Assembly (NCBI GenBank): GCA_020342115.1 | Contig: CP070841.1 | Coordinates: forward strand, 89,282-141,886 | Direction of reading: 5' to 3' | Source of the DNA: Spirochaetota bacterium | GTDB taxonomy: Bacteria; Spirochaetota; B62-G9; DRHN01 | DNA: 52,605 nt | Part shown: positions 9,000 through 17,056 of the stretch, one piece after another | How the letters are laid out: each line of letters begins with the position of its first letter | Position numbering within the stretch: the stretch's first letter is position 1 | The notes under the pieces: model-generated | The model's input: only the letters and a program-made list of their open reading frames with translations | Databases searched by the model: none | Told to the model about the DNA's origin: nothing | Program-made: the position numbers and the translations under genes

Positions 9000-9725
9000 A
9001 TGGGGGTCGATTTGAGAAACAAGGTGGCCTGTATTACCGGAGCAAGCAGGGGTATAGGCCGAAGCATAAGCCTTGCCCTTGCAGAAGCAGGAGCCCATGT
9101 TGTTCTTATTTCCCGAAACCTGAATAAGCTGAAGGATGTAGAAAGCGAGATTGTCTCAAGTGGAGGAAAAGCCTTGGTGGTGCAGGCTGATCTGGCAGAG
9201 GAGAAAGAGATTGTATCTGCATTTAATGAAATAAAATCCAGAATCAAAAAGCTTGATATCCTGATAGGTAACGCAGGGATTGGAAAAGCAGGGAAGCTCA
9301 TCGACTTTTCCATTGAAGATTTCGATAAAATAATGGCAGTTAATCTTCGCGGAGCTTATATATGCTGTCAGGAAGCAATGAGGATAATGATACCCCAGCG
9401 AAGCGGCTACATCATAAGTATATCCAGTGTGGTCGGTTTCAGAGGCTACGCCAACCAGTCAGCTTACAGTGCAAGCAAACATGGTCAGATGGGGTTTATA
9501 AAGGCTCTTGCAGCTGAGGCACAGGAGTATGGGATACGAGTCTCGGCTATCCTCCCAGGAGTGGTTGATACAGAGTTTGGAAAAGCTATCCGTCCTGATC
9601 TCGATAAGTCTGTTCTTATACCGCCTGATGATATCGCCAGAACGGTTCTCTATCTTCTTTCGTTGTCAGAACAGGCAATGGTAGATCAGGTATATGTGCG
9701 CAGAATGGCAAGTTCCCCGTTTTGA
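9000..9725 (+). CDS. Short-chain dehydrogenase/reductase, FabG-like
   Basis: A classical SDR with TGASRGIG (cofactor loop near residue 15), NAG, catalytic Ser in SISSVVG, and YSASK. An earlier in-frame start at 8958 would overlap the previous gene by 10 bases. The ATG at 9000 is preferred because a GGGGGAA ribosome site ends 3 bases before it and the fold begins directly after. This gives 241 aa, the usual FabG size. The C-terminus ends in VYVRRM instead of the dimer-sealing tail of typical FabG, which is common among unassigned members. It probably shares an operon with the acyltransferase upstream. It converges with the dehydrogenase at the 3' end of the sugar cluster. Confidence 0.83.
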   Translation: MGVDLRNKVACITGASRGIGRSISLALAEAGAHVVLISRNLNKLKDVESEIVSSGGKALVVQADLAEEKEIVSAFNEIKSRIKKLDILIGNAGIGKAGKLIDFSIEDFDKIMAVNLRGAYICCQEAMRIMIPQRSGYIISISSVVGFRGYANQSAYSASKHGQMGFIKALAAEAQEYGIRVSAILPGVVDTEFGKAIRPDLDKSVLIPPDDIARTVLYLLSLSEQAMVDQVYVRRMASSPF

Positions 9726-9796
9726 GTCCATTGCTGGAGACAGGATGCTTATGCGGATAGTATGAAAGCAGTACCTGTGAGTTGTGGGTTTTTCTA

Positions 9797-10852
9797 TTAG
9801 AGAATTTTTCTCTTGTTGATATCCAGCGAGACAAAGACCTTGAATAGATTTTTGTCGGTTCTGAGCTCATGAAGCGCTGTTTCAAGCTCTTCGAGCGGCA
9901 CTATCATGGAGAAGAACGGCTCGGGATTGATTCTGTTGTACTGAAGAAGCGCTATTGCATCATTCCAGTCGGTCCCGACACCGGCACATGAGCTTACAAT
10001 GCTTCTCTCACCGATCACGAGTTCAAAAGGCTTTATCCTCATGATATCGTCGACTCCTGTGATTCCGAAAGCTGCAATCCTGCCGCCCGGTCTTACCATT
10101 TCGAAGGCCTGCTCATAAGTTTTGGCGGTTCCAGCTGCTTCGATTACATAGTCAGCACCTCTGCCCTCGGTGAGCTTTATAACCTCTTTTACAGGGTCTT
10201 TTTTATTGACATTGATTGTGTAATCAGCACCTAGCTGTTTTGCGATTTTTAATTTCACCTCGTTTCTTCCCATTACTATAATGGGTGCGGCACCCCGGTG
10301 TTTTGCGACTGCTGCGTGGAGTGATCCAAGGCCGCTTCCGATTATGGCAACGCTTGAGCCTATATCCACCTCCATTGCTTTGGCAGAGTGTATGACACAG
10401 GAAGTTGGCTCGATGAAAGCACCTTTCAATAAATCAAGTGTCTTGGGAAGTTTATGCACCTGTTCCCAGGGTGCTTTTGCGTATTCTGCATAGGTCCCAT
10501 TTATGTGGATACCGAGCTGGGTGAACTCAGGGCACATGAGCTTCTGGCCGCGCCTGCAGTAGAAGCAGTGTCCGCAGCTCATATTGATGTCTGCGGTAAC
10601 AGGTTCCCCTTCTTTAAGATCTTTCGCGTTCTTTCCAACCTTTGCTACAATCCCTGAAAATTCGTGTCCCGGAATGAGTGGAAGCTTATCAGCGGAATAT
10701 TTTCCTGTGTATATGCTCCAATCGGTTCCGCATATTCCTGTGTACTTTATTTTTATAAGTATTTCATCATCAGTTATATCAGGTACAGGAACCTCTTTGA
10801 TCACGATCTTCTTGGGTTTTTCAACAACAGCAGCTTTCATTTTTTGTTCCAT
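9797..10852 (-). CDS. Zinc-dependent alcohol/polyol dehydrogenase (last gene of the catabolic cluster)
   Basis: A 351-aa medium-chain dehydrogenase of the sorbitol/threonine dehydrogenase type. Catalytic zinc ligands Cys41 (GICGTD) and His63-Glu64 (GHEF) are present. The structural zinc loop is C-x2-C-x2-C-x7-C (Cys93, 96, 99, 107), and a Rossmann loop GSGLGSLHA follows. It should oxidise a secondary alcohol or reduce a ketone/aldehyde with NAD(P). It is the 3'-most gene of the minus-strand cluster, 23 bases after the FGGY kinase. A second dehydrogenase of the same family sits near the cluster's 5' end, suggesting two redox steps. The substrate is not known. Confidence 0.85.
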   Translation of the reverse strand: MEQKMKAAVVEKPKKIVIKEVPVPDITDDEILIKIKYTGICGTDWSIYTGKYSADKLPLIPGHEFSGIVAKVGKNAKDLKEGEPVTADINMSCGHCFYCRRGQKLMCPEFTQLGIHINGTYAEYAKAPWEQVHKLPKTLDLLKGAFIEPTSCVIHSAKAMEVDIGSSVAIIGSGLGSLHAAVAKHRGAAPIIVMGRNEVKLKIAKQLGADYTINVNKKDPVKEVIKLTEGRGADYVIEAAGTAKTYEQAFEMVRPGGRIAAFGITGVDDIMRIKPFELVIGERSIVSSCAGVGTDWNDAIALLQYNRINPEPFFSMIVPLEELETALHELRTDKNLFKVFVSLDINKRKIL

Positions 10853-10875
10853 TACAAAATCCTCCCTGTGAATTG

Positions 10876-12414
10876 CTATAATTCGATTTCATGCAACATA
10901 TTGCCTATAATTCCCTGCGATTTTTGAAGCTCTTTAAACACTGGGCGAAGTATCGAGTACTTCTTTACATTTGATTGGATAGGTTTATTTATTTCATGTA
11001 TCTCATGAATATCGTCTATTCTTTTAAAATCTCGCCAGAGTTTTGTTCCGACTGCTCCGATGGCGCATGCGCCAAGAGAGCCTGCATCCTGTCCTATATT
11101 TGTTTTCAAAATAGGAATATTATATACGTCTGCGAAAATCTGCCTCCAGAGCTTTGATTTCGAACCTCCACCAACCAGAAGCATCTCTTCGCTGAGTTTT
11201 GAGACTTTCTTAAGAACATCAAATGCGAGTCCCAGGTTTAATGCTATTCCCTCCATACATGAACGGAGAATGTCGTTTTGTGTATGCCCCAGGTCGAGTC
11301 CTGAAAAACATCCTCTGATATGGGGGCTGGGCTCTTGAGAAGAGCCACCTGCTAGACTGGGATTAAATAGAAGCTTGTTTGCTCCTATTGGAGATAGAGA
11401 GACAGACTCATTGATGAGGTCATACACATCCTGACCAGAAGCATTGGCTTTATCAATCAGATCCCTGCACATGTTTTCCTTCACCCAGTTAAGTGAACTT
11501 CCGGCTGCAAAAATGCTTACAGCCGATGTAAACATCTCAGGTATCACGTGGGTGAATACAAAAGGTCTTGTTTGAATATCGAGTATTGGATCTTTGGAGG
11601 AAACTGCTATCCAGGAGGATGACCCGAGCGAGGTATACACCCTTCCTTCGTAGATGTTGCGTGAGCCGAGGGCCATACAGGAGTTATCCACACCCCCGCA
11701 GACAACCTTTACCTTTCTATCGAGTCCGAGAATATCGGCTGATTCTCGGGTGAGCTCCCCGACAATGTGAGTTGATTCTACTATTTCGGGTAAGAGCTCC
11801 TGAGGAATTCCAGCAGTTTCGAGAAATGTCTGTGCATAGTGCCATTTTTTCAGGTCATAAACACCGCTGCCTGATGCATAGGAATAATCTGTCAAGATTT
11901 TTCCTGTGAGCATAAAATTAATGAAATCCTTTGTTCCAATTATCTTGTATATTTTTTTAAATATGTCGGGTTCCTGATCTCTGTACCACATTATTTTGAA
12001 GACAGAGTATAACTCCGGTGGAAAGCCATTACCTGTAGTCATGTACCAGTCACTATAATCAATCATATCGAAGAATCGTTTTGACTGCTCTCCCGAGCGA
12101 TTATCGGACCAGATCGGTGTGTGGTCCCGTAAAAGTTTTCCGTCTCTCGCTAAAGGCACAACTCCAAGGCTATGTCCTGAAAAAACTATACATTCAACAG
12201 TTTTAACCTCTGATGGGCGTTTTTCGAGCAACCACCTGATGCTATCAACAACTGAGCTCCACCAATCCATTGGGCGCTGCTCATGCCAGCCAGTTTTAGG
12301 ATACAAGGTATCATAGGGAACAAAAGTACTCTCTAAACATGTTCCATCAGCATCGTATAGTGATGCCTTGTTCCCCCCTGTTCCAAGATCACAGGCAATT
12401 ATCTTTTTGCTCAT
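10876..12414 (-). CDS. FGGY-family carbohydrate kinase (xylulokinase-like)
   Basis: A 512-aa kinase of the FGGY family, which phosphorylates sugars or polyols at a terminal hydroxyl. The N-terminal phosphate loop DLGTGGNK is at residues 8-15. The C-terminal lobe holds VGGGSKSKLW followed by the adenosine-loop region. It is closer in look to xylulokinase/fuculokinase than to glycerol kinase, but the substrate-side motif is SGHSLG instead of the GQQHG or GQMHG of true xylulokinases, so the substrate probably differs. A genuine xylulokinase is encoded separately at 49.3 kb. Its place beside deoC suggests it makes the phosphorylated substrate for the aldolase (inference). Confidence 0.85.
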   Translation of the reverse strand: MSKKIIACDLGTGGNKASLYDADGTCLESTFVPYDTLYPKTGWHEQRPMDWWSSVVDSIRWLLEKRPSEVKTVECIVFSGHSLGVVPLARDGKLLRDHTPIWSDNRSGEQSKRFFDMIDYSDWYMTTGNGFPPELYSVFKIMWYRDQEPDIFKKIYKIIGTKDFINFMLTGKILTDYSYASGSGVYDLKKWHYAQTFLETAGIPQELLPEIVESTHIVGELTRESADILGLDRKVKVVCGGVDNSCMALGSRNIYEGRVYTSLGSSSWIAVSSKDPILDIQTRPFVFTHVIPEMFTSAVSIFAAGSSLNWVKENMCRDLIDKANASGQDVYDLINESVSLSPIGANKLLFNPSLAGGSSQEPSPHIRGCFSGLDLGHTQNDILRSCMEGIALNLGLAFDVLKKVSKLSEEMLLVGGGSKSKLWRQIFADVYNIPILKTNIGQDAGSLGACAIGAVGTKLWRDFKRIDDIHEIHEINKPIQSNVKKYSILRPVFKELQKSQGIIGNMLHEIEL

Positions 12415-12459
12415 TTTATCTTTGTATCTTTTAATTCGTTAAAGATATCAAAACATCTC

Positions 12460-13185
12460 TCAATATTCTATCTCCACTTCATTGCCGTAGCGTGTTATGA
12501 AATCTTCAATGAGTTCCTCACCCCTGCTTACACCAAGCTGATCAGCACCATTCTTCAAAAGCTCGAAAGCATAGTCGAGATCGTATATCCCGCCTGAAGC
12601 CTTTATCTTCACATTTGGTGACAGAACTTCTCGCATGAGAATGATATCTTCCAGCACTGCACCTTTTGGATTTTCAGCAATGAGATTAAGATACTGTGTT
12701 CGAACTCCTGTTGTAGTCTTCACCAGGGATGCACCGGCCTTCTCTGCAATGAGGCAGGCCCTCTTCTTCTCTTCGTTATTCAGCACCCATGTTTCGATAA
12801 TAGTCTTAACCACCCTGCCATCTGCGGCTTCAACAACTGCCCTTATATCTTCATAAACAGTATCGTTCTCTTTTGAACGGAGTGCGCCGACATTAATGAC
12901 CATATCGATCTGGGTTGCACCATCAACCAATCCATTTTTAGTTTCCATAACCTTGGTTTCGGTAAAGTGGGTGCCAAAGGGAAAGCCTACATTACAGCTT
13001 AGCTCCACGTTTTCACCCTTGAGCAGTTCGCTTGCTAATTTCACGTAAATGGGATTTACACATGCAACACCGACTTTTGATTTTATTGCGCTTTTACAGA
13101 AAGTTTTTACATCCTCCTGGCTCGCAAACTGCTGACAGAGGCTGTACTCGATCCGACTTCTGAAATCATTCAATGTTAGCATCAT
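12460..13185 (-). CDS. deoC: Deoxyribose-phosphate aldolase (DeoC family)
   Basis: A 241-aa class I aldolase. The catalytic set of DERA is intact: Asp94 in QIDMVINVG, the Schiff-base Lys156 in LVKTTTG, and Lys195 in KIKASGG. DERA cleaves 2-deoxyribose 5-phosphate to glyceraldehyde 3-phosphate and acetaldehyde. Family members in catabolic clusters can act on other deoxy sugar phosphates. No purine/pyrimidine nucleoside phosphorylase or phosphopentomutase is nearby, so this is probably not a nucleoside salvage copy. It lies between a kinase and an Old Yellow Enzyme, inside the cluster with the glycyl radical enzyme. Confidence 0.88.
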   Translation of the reverse strand: MMLTLNDFRSRIEYSLCQQFASQEDVKTFCKSAIKSKVGVACVNPIYVKLASELLKGENVELSCNVGFPFGTHFTETKVMETKNGLVDGATQIDMVINVGALRSKENDTVYEDIRAVVEAADGRVVKTIIETWVLNNEEKKRACLIAEKAGASLVKTTTGVRTQYLNLIAENPKGAVLEDIILMREVLSPNVKIKASGGIYDLDYAFELLKNGADQLGVSRGEELIEDFITRYGNEVEIEY

Positions 13186-13203
13186 TTCGAAAACTCCTTC
13201 AGC

Positions 13204-14445
13204 TTATGTGTGCTTTTCGGTAAGCTTGCCCATCTCTTTTCTTATCTCTTTCAGGGCCAGAGCATATTCTTTATCATAAGTTGCACACCCTACGGGTTGC
13301 TGGCGGATTAAGAACTCAACGCAGTTATCGCATGCCGTGCACCAGTCGACTTCGTCCGGTTTATCCTCTTCTAGTTTTTTAGGCAGTAGGCTGTCTGCAA
13401 GAGACTGACGTCCTATGGCGATCATATCGCAGACTCCGTCAGCTATGTTTTTGTTCCCCCAGTACAGAAGAGACTTCTCATCCTTCTTCACTGCGAGAAA
13501 CTTGTTACGTCCATTTCTGAACACAGAATAGGCTGAACCGATGACCACTGTTTCAGGTTTCACAACACCCTTTATCGCCTTTTGAAAGGTCATGTGCAGG
13601 TATGCATAATCGGGTATGTTTCTATCCGGCTGAGTGAGCGCCAGGGTGATTGAAGGAGATCCCGCAGACTGGAGAATATACCTGGCACCACGCTCTTCGA
13701 GCCCCTTTGCTAATTCCAGTGGCTCTGTAAGATCCAGTACAGGCGTATCGGGACCCGCTGTACCGAATCCTCCCGGAAATCCTTCCCAGAAAGAGATCTT
13801 TGAGCCTACTATAAAATCTGGATCATTTATTTCTTTATTCATTCGTTCATAGGTCTCATAGGCGAATCTTGCCCTGTTCTGCCATGATCCTCCGTATCTC
13901 CACTTGCGGTCATTAAACGGACGCAAGAATTGTGAGCCAAGATATCCATGACAGAGCTTGAAGTCAATACCATCGGCACCGCTGTCGTGTGCAACCTTTG
14001 CAGCAAGAACGAACTTGTTTATGATATCATCCACCTCATCTTCTGAGAGAAGGTCGCCTCCGAATCCGGGGAGAGGTTTGACACATACCCTTCGTGAAAA
14101 TTCTGGATCGCTGAGCTCTCCGGAATGGGTGAGCTGTATAAGAAGAATCGGTTTTGGGTTAATGCTCTTCATCTCTCTTATAAAGCGTTTGAGATGAGGT
14201 TGGTTTGAAGGCATTCCGATAAGCTGGTTCAGGCGGCCTCTCGACTCCTCTATGACGCTGATTGCTTCCATAAAAATGACACCGGCGTTTCCCTGAAACG
14301 CCTTTCTGTACCGCTTGTAGGTAAGATCACTGGGGTTGCCATTTTTATCCCCATCGTTACACTCCATTGCATTGAGTGCAATGCGGTTTACTGCCTTACG
14401 GCTTCCTATTTTTAGCTCCCGGAAGAGCGGATCTTTTGCTGCCAT
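13204..14445 (-). CDS. Old Yellow Enzyme-type flavin oxidoreductase with Fe-S motif, single-domain
   Basis: A 413-aa FMN TIM barrel of the NADH:flavin oxidoreductase family. The N-terminus (LFRELKIGSRKAVNRIA) and the CHGYLGSQFLRP segment are typical of the 2,4-dienoyl-CoA reductase subgroup. Near residues 360-380 a cluster C-x2-C-x2-C with a fourth Cys 11 residues later would hold a [4Fe-4S] centre. The protein ends shortly after, so it lacks the C-terminal FAD/NAD(P) domains of full-length relatives (about 650 aa). It would need an outside electron donor. In the cluster it could reduce an enone or enal intermediate, or act in reverse as an oxidase/dehydrogenase (inference). Confidence 0.85.
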   Translation of the reverse strand: MAAKDPLFRELKIGSRKAVNRIALNAMECNDGDKNGNPSDLTYKRYRKAFQGNAGVIFMEAISVIEESRGRLNQLIGMPSNQPHLKRFIREMKSINPKPILLIQLTHSGELSDPEFSRRVCVKPLPGFGGDLLSEDEVDDIINKFVLAAKVAHDSGADGIDFKLCHGYLGSQFLRPFNDRKWRYGGSWQNRARFAYETYERMNKEINDPDFIVGSKISFWEGFPGGFGTAGPDTPVLDLTEPLELAKGLEERGARYILQSAGSPSITLALTQPDRNIPDYAYLHMTFQKAIKGVVKPETVVIGSAYSVFRNGRNKFLAVKKDEKSLLYWGNKNIADGVCDMIAIGRQSLADSLLPKKLEEDKPDEVDWCTACDNCVEFLIRQQPVGCATYDKEYALALKEIRKEMGKLTEKHT

Positions 14446-14460
14446 ATACTACTCCTTTTG

Positions 14461-15432
14461 TTATTCAAAAAGCTTATCACCCCTGCCTTCATACCTTCGT
14501 TTTATGACAAGGGGCTCTAAGAACTGGATTGTTTTTTCCATTCCATCTTCACGGCTCATCACGACATCTTCATGCTCGTAGCTTAAAACATAATCGTACC
14601 CTACAAGTACTAGTTCTGTTATCACTCGCTTCCAGGGGACAGAGCCCCATCCTGGAATCCTGAATCTGAACCCTCTGTCTATGCGGTCCCATTTTCCCAC
14701 TGGTTGAAGGCCGGATCGTTTCACATTGTGCTCAACTATTTCTCCATCCTTTGCATGGGCATGCCATATCCTGTCCCCAAGCTCCTGAATAAAAATCACG
14801 GGATCTAATCCCTGGAGGATAAGGTTGGCGGGATCAAAGTTGAATCCCCATGATGGGTGGCTTTTCATGAGCTCTATACTTTTCACTGCTGTTTCGATAT
14901 TATAGACATACTCATTCGGGTGAGGTTCATGCCCGAATTTAACACCTTCGGTTTTGAATACATCGAGGATCTCACCCCACCTTTCGGTAAAATCTTTTGC
15001 CATCTCGTCCCATCCCTGAGGATTGGGCCATGGGAACCATCTTGAGAACCGTTCACAGCCGATAAAACCGCATACCACAGGAACCTCCAGTGCTGCAGCA
15101 GCCTTGGCTGTGAGTTTCATCCGTTTTATTCCAAACTTAATCTTCTCTTGGGGCGTTCCTTTGTAGAGGCTGTCTGTATCCTTTGTATGAGGTCCCAGCA
15201 CAAGCTGCCCTTCAGGATGGTTGCTCAACGCAGATATGGTGATATTGTATTTTTTTGCCAGATTTTTAAACTTTTTTGCATTGTCTCCTTTGAGAATTTC
15301 TTCGATATCGAGATGATTGTTTCCGTAGAATGCTGGAAGCTCCGCCATTTCGTATCCCATACTCGACATCATCTTGAAGACTGACTCGATGTCCATGTCA
15401 AGAAAATTTGCAGTAAACATCCCTATCTTCAT
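14461..15432 (-). CDS. Sugar phosphate isomerase/epimerase-like TIM barrel protein
   Basis: A 323-aa protein of the xylose-isomerase-like TIM-barrel superfamily (AP endonuclease family 2 fold). The N-terminus MKIGMFTANF and the metal-site residues fit it: Glu in HEPHPNEYV, Asp/Asn in GFNFDPANL, His in WHAHAKDGE and Glu in SYEHED. Members with this set epimerise or isomerise keto-sugars, inosose derivatives or sugar acids using a divalent metal. The gene is 15 bases upstream of the Old Yellow Enzyme gene and clearly co-transcribed with it. A 177-base gap with possible RNA structure separates it from the VOC gene upstream. Confidence 0.82.
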   Translation of the reverse strand: MKIGMFTANFLDMDIESVFKMMSSMGYEMAELPAFYGNNHLDIEEILKGDNAKKFKNLAKKYNITISALSNHPEGQLVLGPHTKDTDSLYKGTPQEKIKFGIKRMKLTAKAAAALEVPVVCGFIGCERFSRWFPWPNPQGWDEMAKDFTERWGEILDVFKTEGVKFGHEPHPNEYVYNIETAVKSIELMKSHPSWGFNFDPANLILQGLDPVIFIQELGDRIWHAHAKDGEIVEHNVKRSGLQPVGKWDRIDRGFRFRIPGWGSVPWKRVITELVLVGYDYVLSYEHEDVVMSREDGMEKTIQFLEPLVIKRRYEGRGDKLFE

Positions 15433-15531
15433 TGTCTTACCCCCTCATTAGTTTCTGGTTAACAATTCATAGTTAAATTGATTTCATTGCACCAGATATT
15501 TAAGAAATGTTTTAAAAATTTATAAAGACCG

Positions 15532-15580
15532 GTGCTTATGATTAATCTGGCTTGCATGAGCCACCAGTCATCTAAGGCAC
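15532..15580 (-). other. Possible structured RNA in the gap before the isomerase gene
   Basis: The 177-base gap between the VOC gene and the isomerase gene holds a nested inverted repeat. GTGC pairs with GCAC, ATGA with TCAT and CTGG with CCAG, with a TGGCT/AGCCA inner alternative. The outer arms are interrupted by internal loops, so pairing is imperfect. It could be a processing or stabilising hairpin that sets different levels for the importer genes and the enzyme genes of the cluster. No terminator T-run is present. Seen by eye only. Confidence 0.3.
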
Positions 15581-15609
15581 AGGTACCATCAATAGACATT
15601 CTATCAGCA

Positions 15610-16071
15610 TTAAAAATGATGATGATCGTCAGGTAACTGGACGAGCTCGAGGATCTCGTTATCAGGACCTCTAAAATAAACATACCCCAATCCGCTTAGA
15701 TCACCGCCATCATCACCTATAAAATCAGGATCCCTGTGGAATCTTATTCCTTTTTGTCTGAGTATATTATAAGCCTTTTTTATATCATTAACCTGGAAGG
15801 CTATATGCATGTTCGAGATATCGCACGGTCTTCGATCGTACGGTTTGCCTTTGGGCTCGATATATTGAATAAGCTCTATTGTGATGTTTCCGGCCGAGAG
15901 CATTACGAGGTGCTGCTTCGGCTCGGTATTAGGGAGGTCCATCATAACAGGATCTGCATCGTACTTTTCGTTCAGCTTCTCCTTCATCCCTAGTATGTCC
16001 CTATAAAACTCTAAAGAACGACTCATATCTGAAACTATAACACAGGTATGATGTACGCCGGATATGAGCAT
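15610..16071 (-). CDS. VOC-superfamily (glyoxalase/dioxygenase-fold) metalloprotein
   Basis: A 153-aa vicinal-oxygen-chelate protein with two beta-alpha-beta3 modules. Likely metal ligands are His in GVHHTCV (residue 7 or 8), Glu in ITIELIQ, His in MHIAF and Glu in LELVQ, which is the full four-residue set of glyoxalase I/methylmalonyl-CoA epimerase-type enzymes. It lies between the isomerase and the importer genes, 45 bases after the distal permease. A second VOC protein starts the cluster at 25.2 kb. Epimerase, isomerase or lyase activity on a 2-keto or 2-hydroxy intermediate is plausible. The product ends in an unusual HHHF tail. Confidence 0.8.
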   Translation of the reverse strand: MLISGVHHTCVIVSDMSRSLEFYRDILGMKEKLNEKYDADPVMMDLPNTEPKQHLVMLSAGNITIELIQYIEPKGKPYDRRPCDISNMHIAFQVNDIKKAYNILRQKGIRFHRDPDFIGDDGGDLSGLGYVYFRGPDNEILELVQLPDDHHHF

Positions 16072-16116
16072 TTTAATCCCTCCTGGTAATAGTATGAATT
16101 ATCGAAGAAAAGAATA

Positions 16117-17052
16117 CTAGCGTTTCTGTCTGAAGTAAAGTGAGACACTTACGATGACCACTAGCCCTTCTACAATCCATTGCCAGTATGCTGTTACATC
16201 GAGAAGATTTAGAGCATTACTGAGTATGATAAAGATGAAAATCCCACCAATCGTTCCTGCAACACCTCCCACTCCTCCTGTGAGTCTTGTCCCTCCAATG
16301 AGCACCGGGATTATGGAATCGAGCATGTATCGCTCACCGACAAGCGGATCGCCCATTCCCATCCTCGAGGCGAGCATAATCCCTGTCAGTGCTGCAGTAA
16401 AGCTGCAGATCATATATACAATTGTCTTGACTCTCCCTGTTTTAATACCCGAGAGTCTGGCAACCTCTTCATTTCCCCCTGTTGCGTATACATATCTGCC
16501 AAAAACGGTGAGACGTAAAAAGATGATTGCTATTGTTGCAACAGATGCAAAGAGGAGGATTGGAAATGGGATCTTCCACACATTTCCCCATGCTACAAAA
16601 TCATAGCTTATCGGGACCGATCCTGTGGGCGCCTTTGTGTAGAGCAGGATGCCTCCCTGCACCACGGACATCATACCGAGCGTTACGATGAGAGGATGAA
16701 CGCCGGTTTTACTGATGATTGTACCGTTTATAAAACCTATAAGAATAGCCAACCCGAACACTAAGACGAGAACAGGAAGAACGAGCTGTTGTTGACCCTC
16801 GATCATACCTGTAGTTAAAACTGAGGTCATACTCACCACAGAACCTATGGAAAGATCGATTCCAGCAGTTAAAATTGCAAAAGTCTGTCCTACACTGACG
16901 AAACCGAGAGGAGCAACCTGTCGGAGGAGATTTTCAAGGTTTCGAAATGTAAGAAATACATCTGAGAGCAAACCAGTGGTCAGTATGAGAATAGCAAGTA
17001 TTACATAGACGATGAATACTGCGGAATGACGTTTTAGTAAACCGATACGCAT
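16117..17052 (-). CDS. Ribose-type ABC importer, permease 2
   Basis: A 311-aa inner membrane permease of the RbsC/AraH family, with about eight to ten hydrophobic segments and the conserved ITAGIDLSIGSV and GGTRLTGGVGG stretches. It starts 4 bases after the ATPase stop, so the two are translationally coupled. It differs clearly from the other permease of the cluster (19835-20818), so the importer probably works with a permease heterodimer, as in the LsrC/LsrD autoinducer-2 importer. Confidence 0.9.
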   Translation of the reverse strand: MRIGLLKRHSAVFIVYVILAILILTTGLLSDVFLTFRNLENLLRQVAPLGFVSVGQTFAILTAGIDLSIGSVVSMTSVLTTGMIEGQQQLVLPVLVLVFGLAILIGFINGTIISKTGVHPLIVTLGMMSVVQGGILLYTKAPTGSVPISYDFVAWGNVWKIPFPILLFASVATIAIIFLRLTVFGRYVYATGGNEEVARLSGIKTGRVKTIVYMICSFTAALTGIMLASRMGMGDPLVGERYMLDSIIPVLIGGTRLTGGVGGVAGTIGGIFIFIILSNALNLLDVTAYWQWIVEGLVVIVSVSLYFRQKR

Positions 17053-17056
17053 ATTT

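Noticed and set aside
15532..15580. Intrinsic terminator between the VOC and isomerase genes
   Set aside because: The inverted repeat has internal loops and no following T run on the minus strand.
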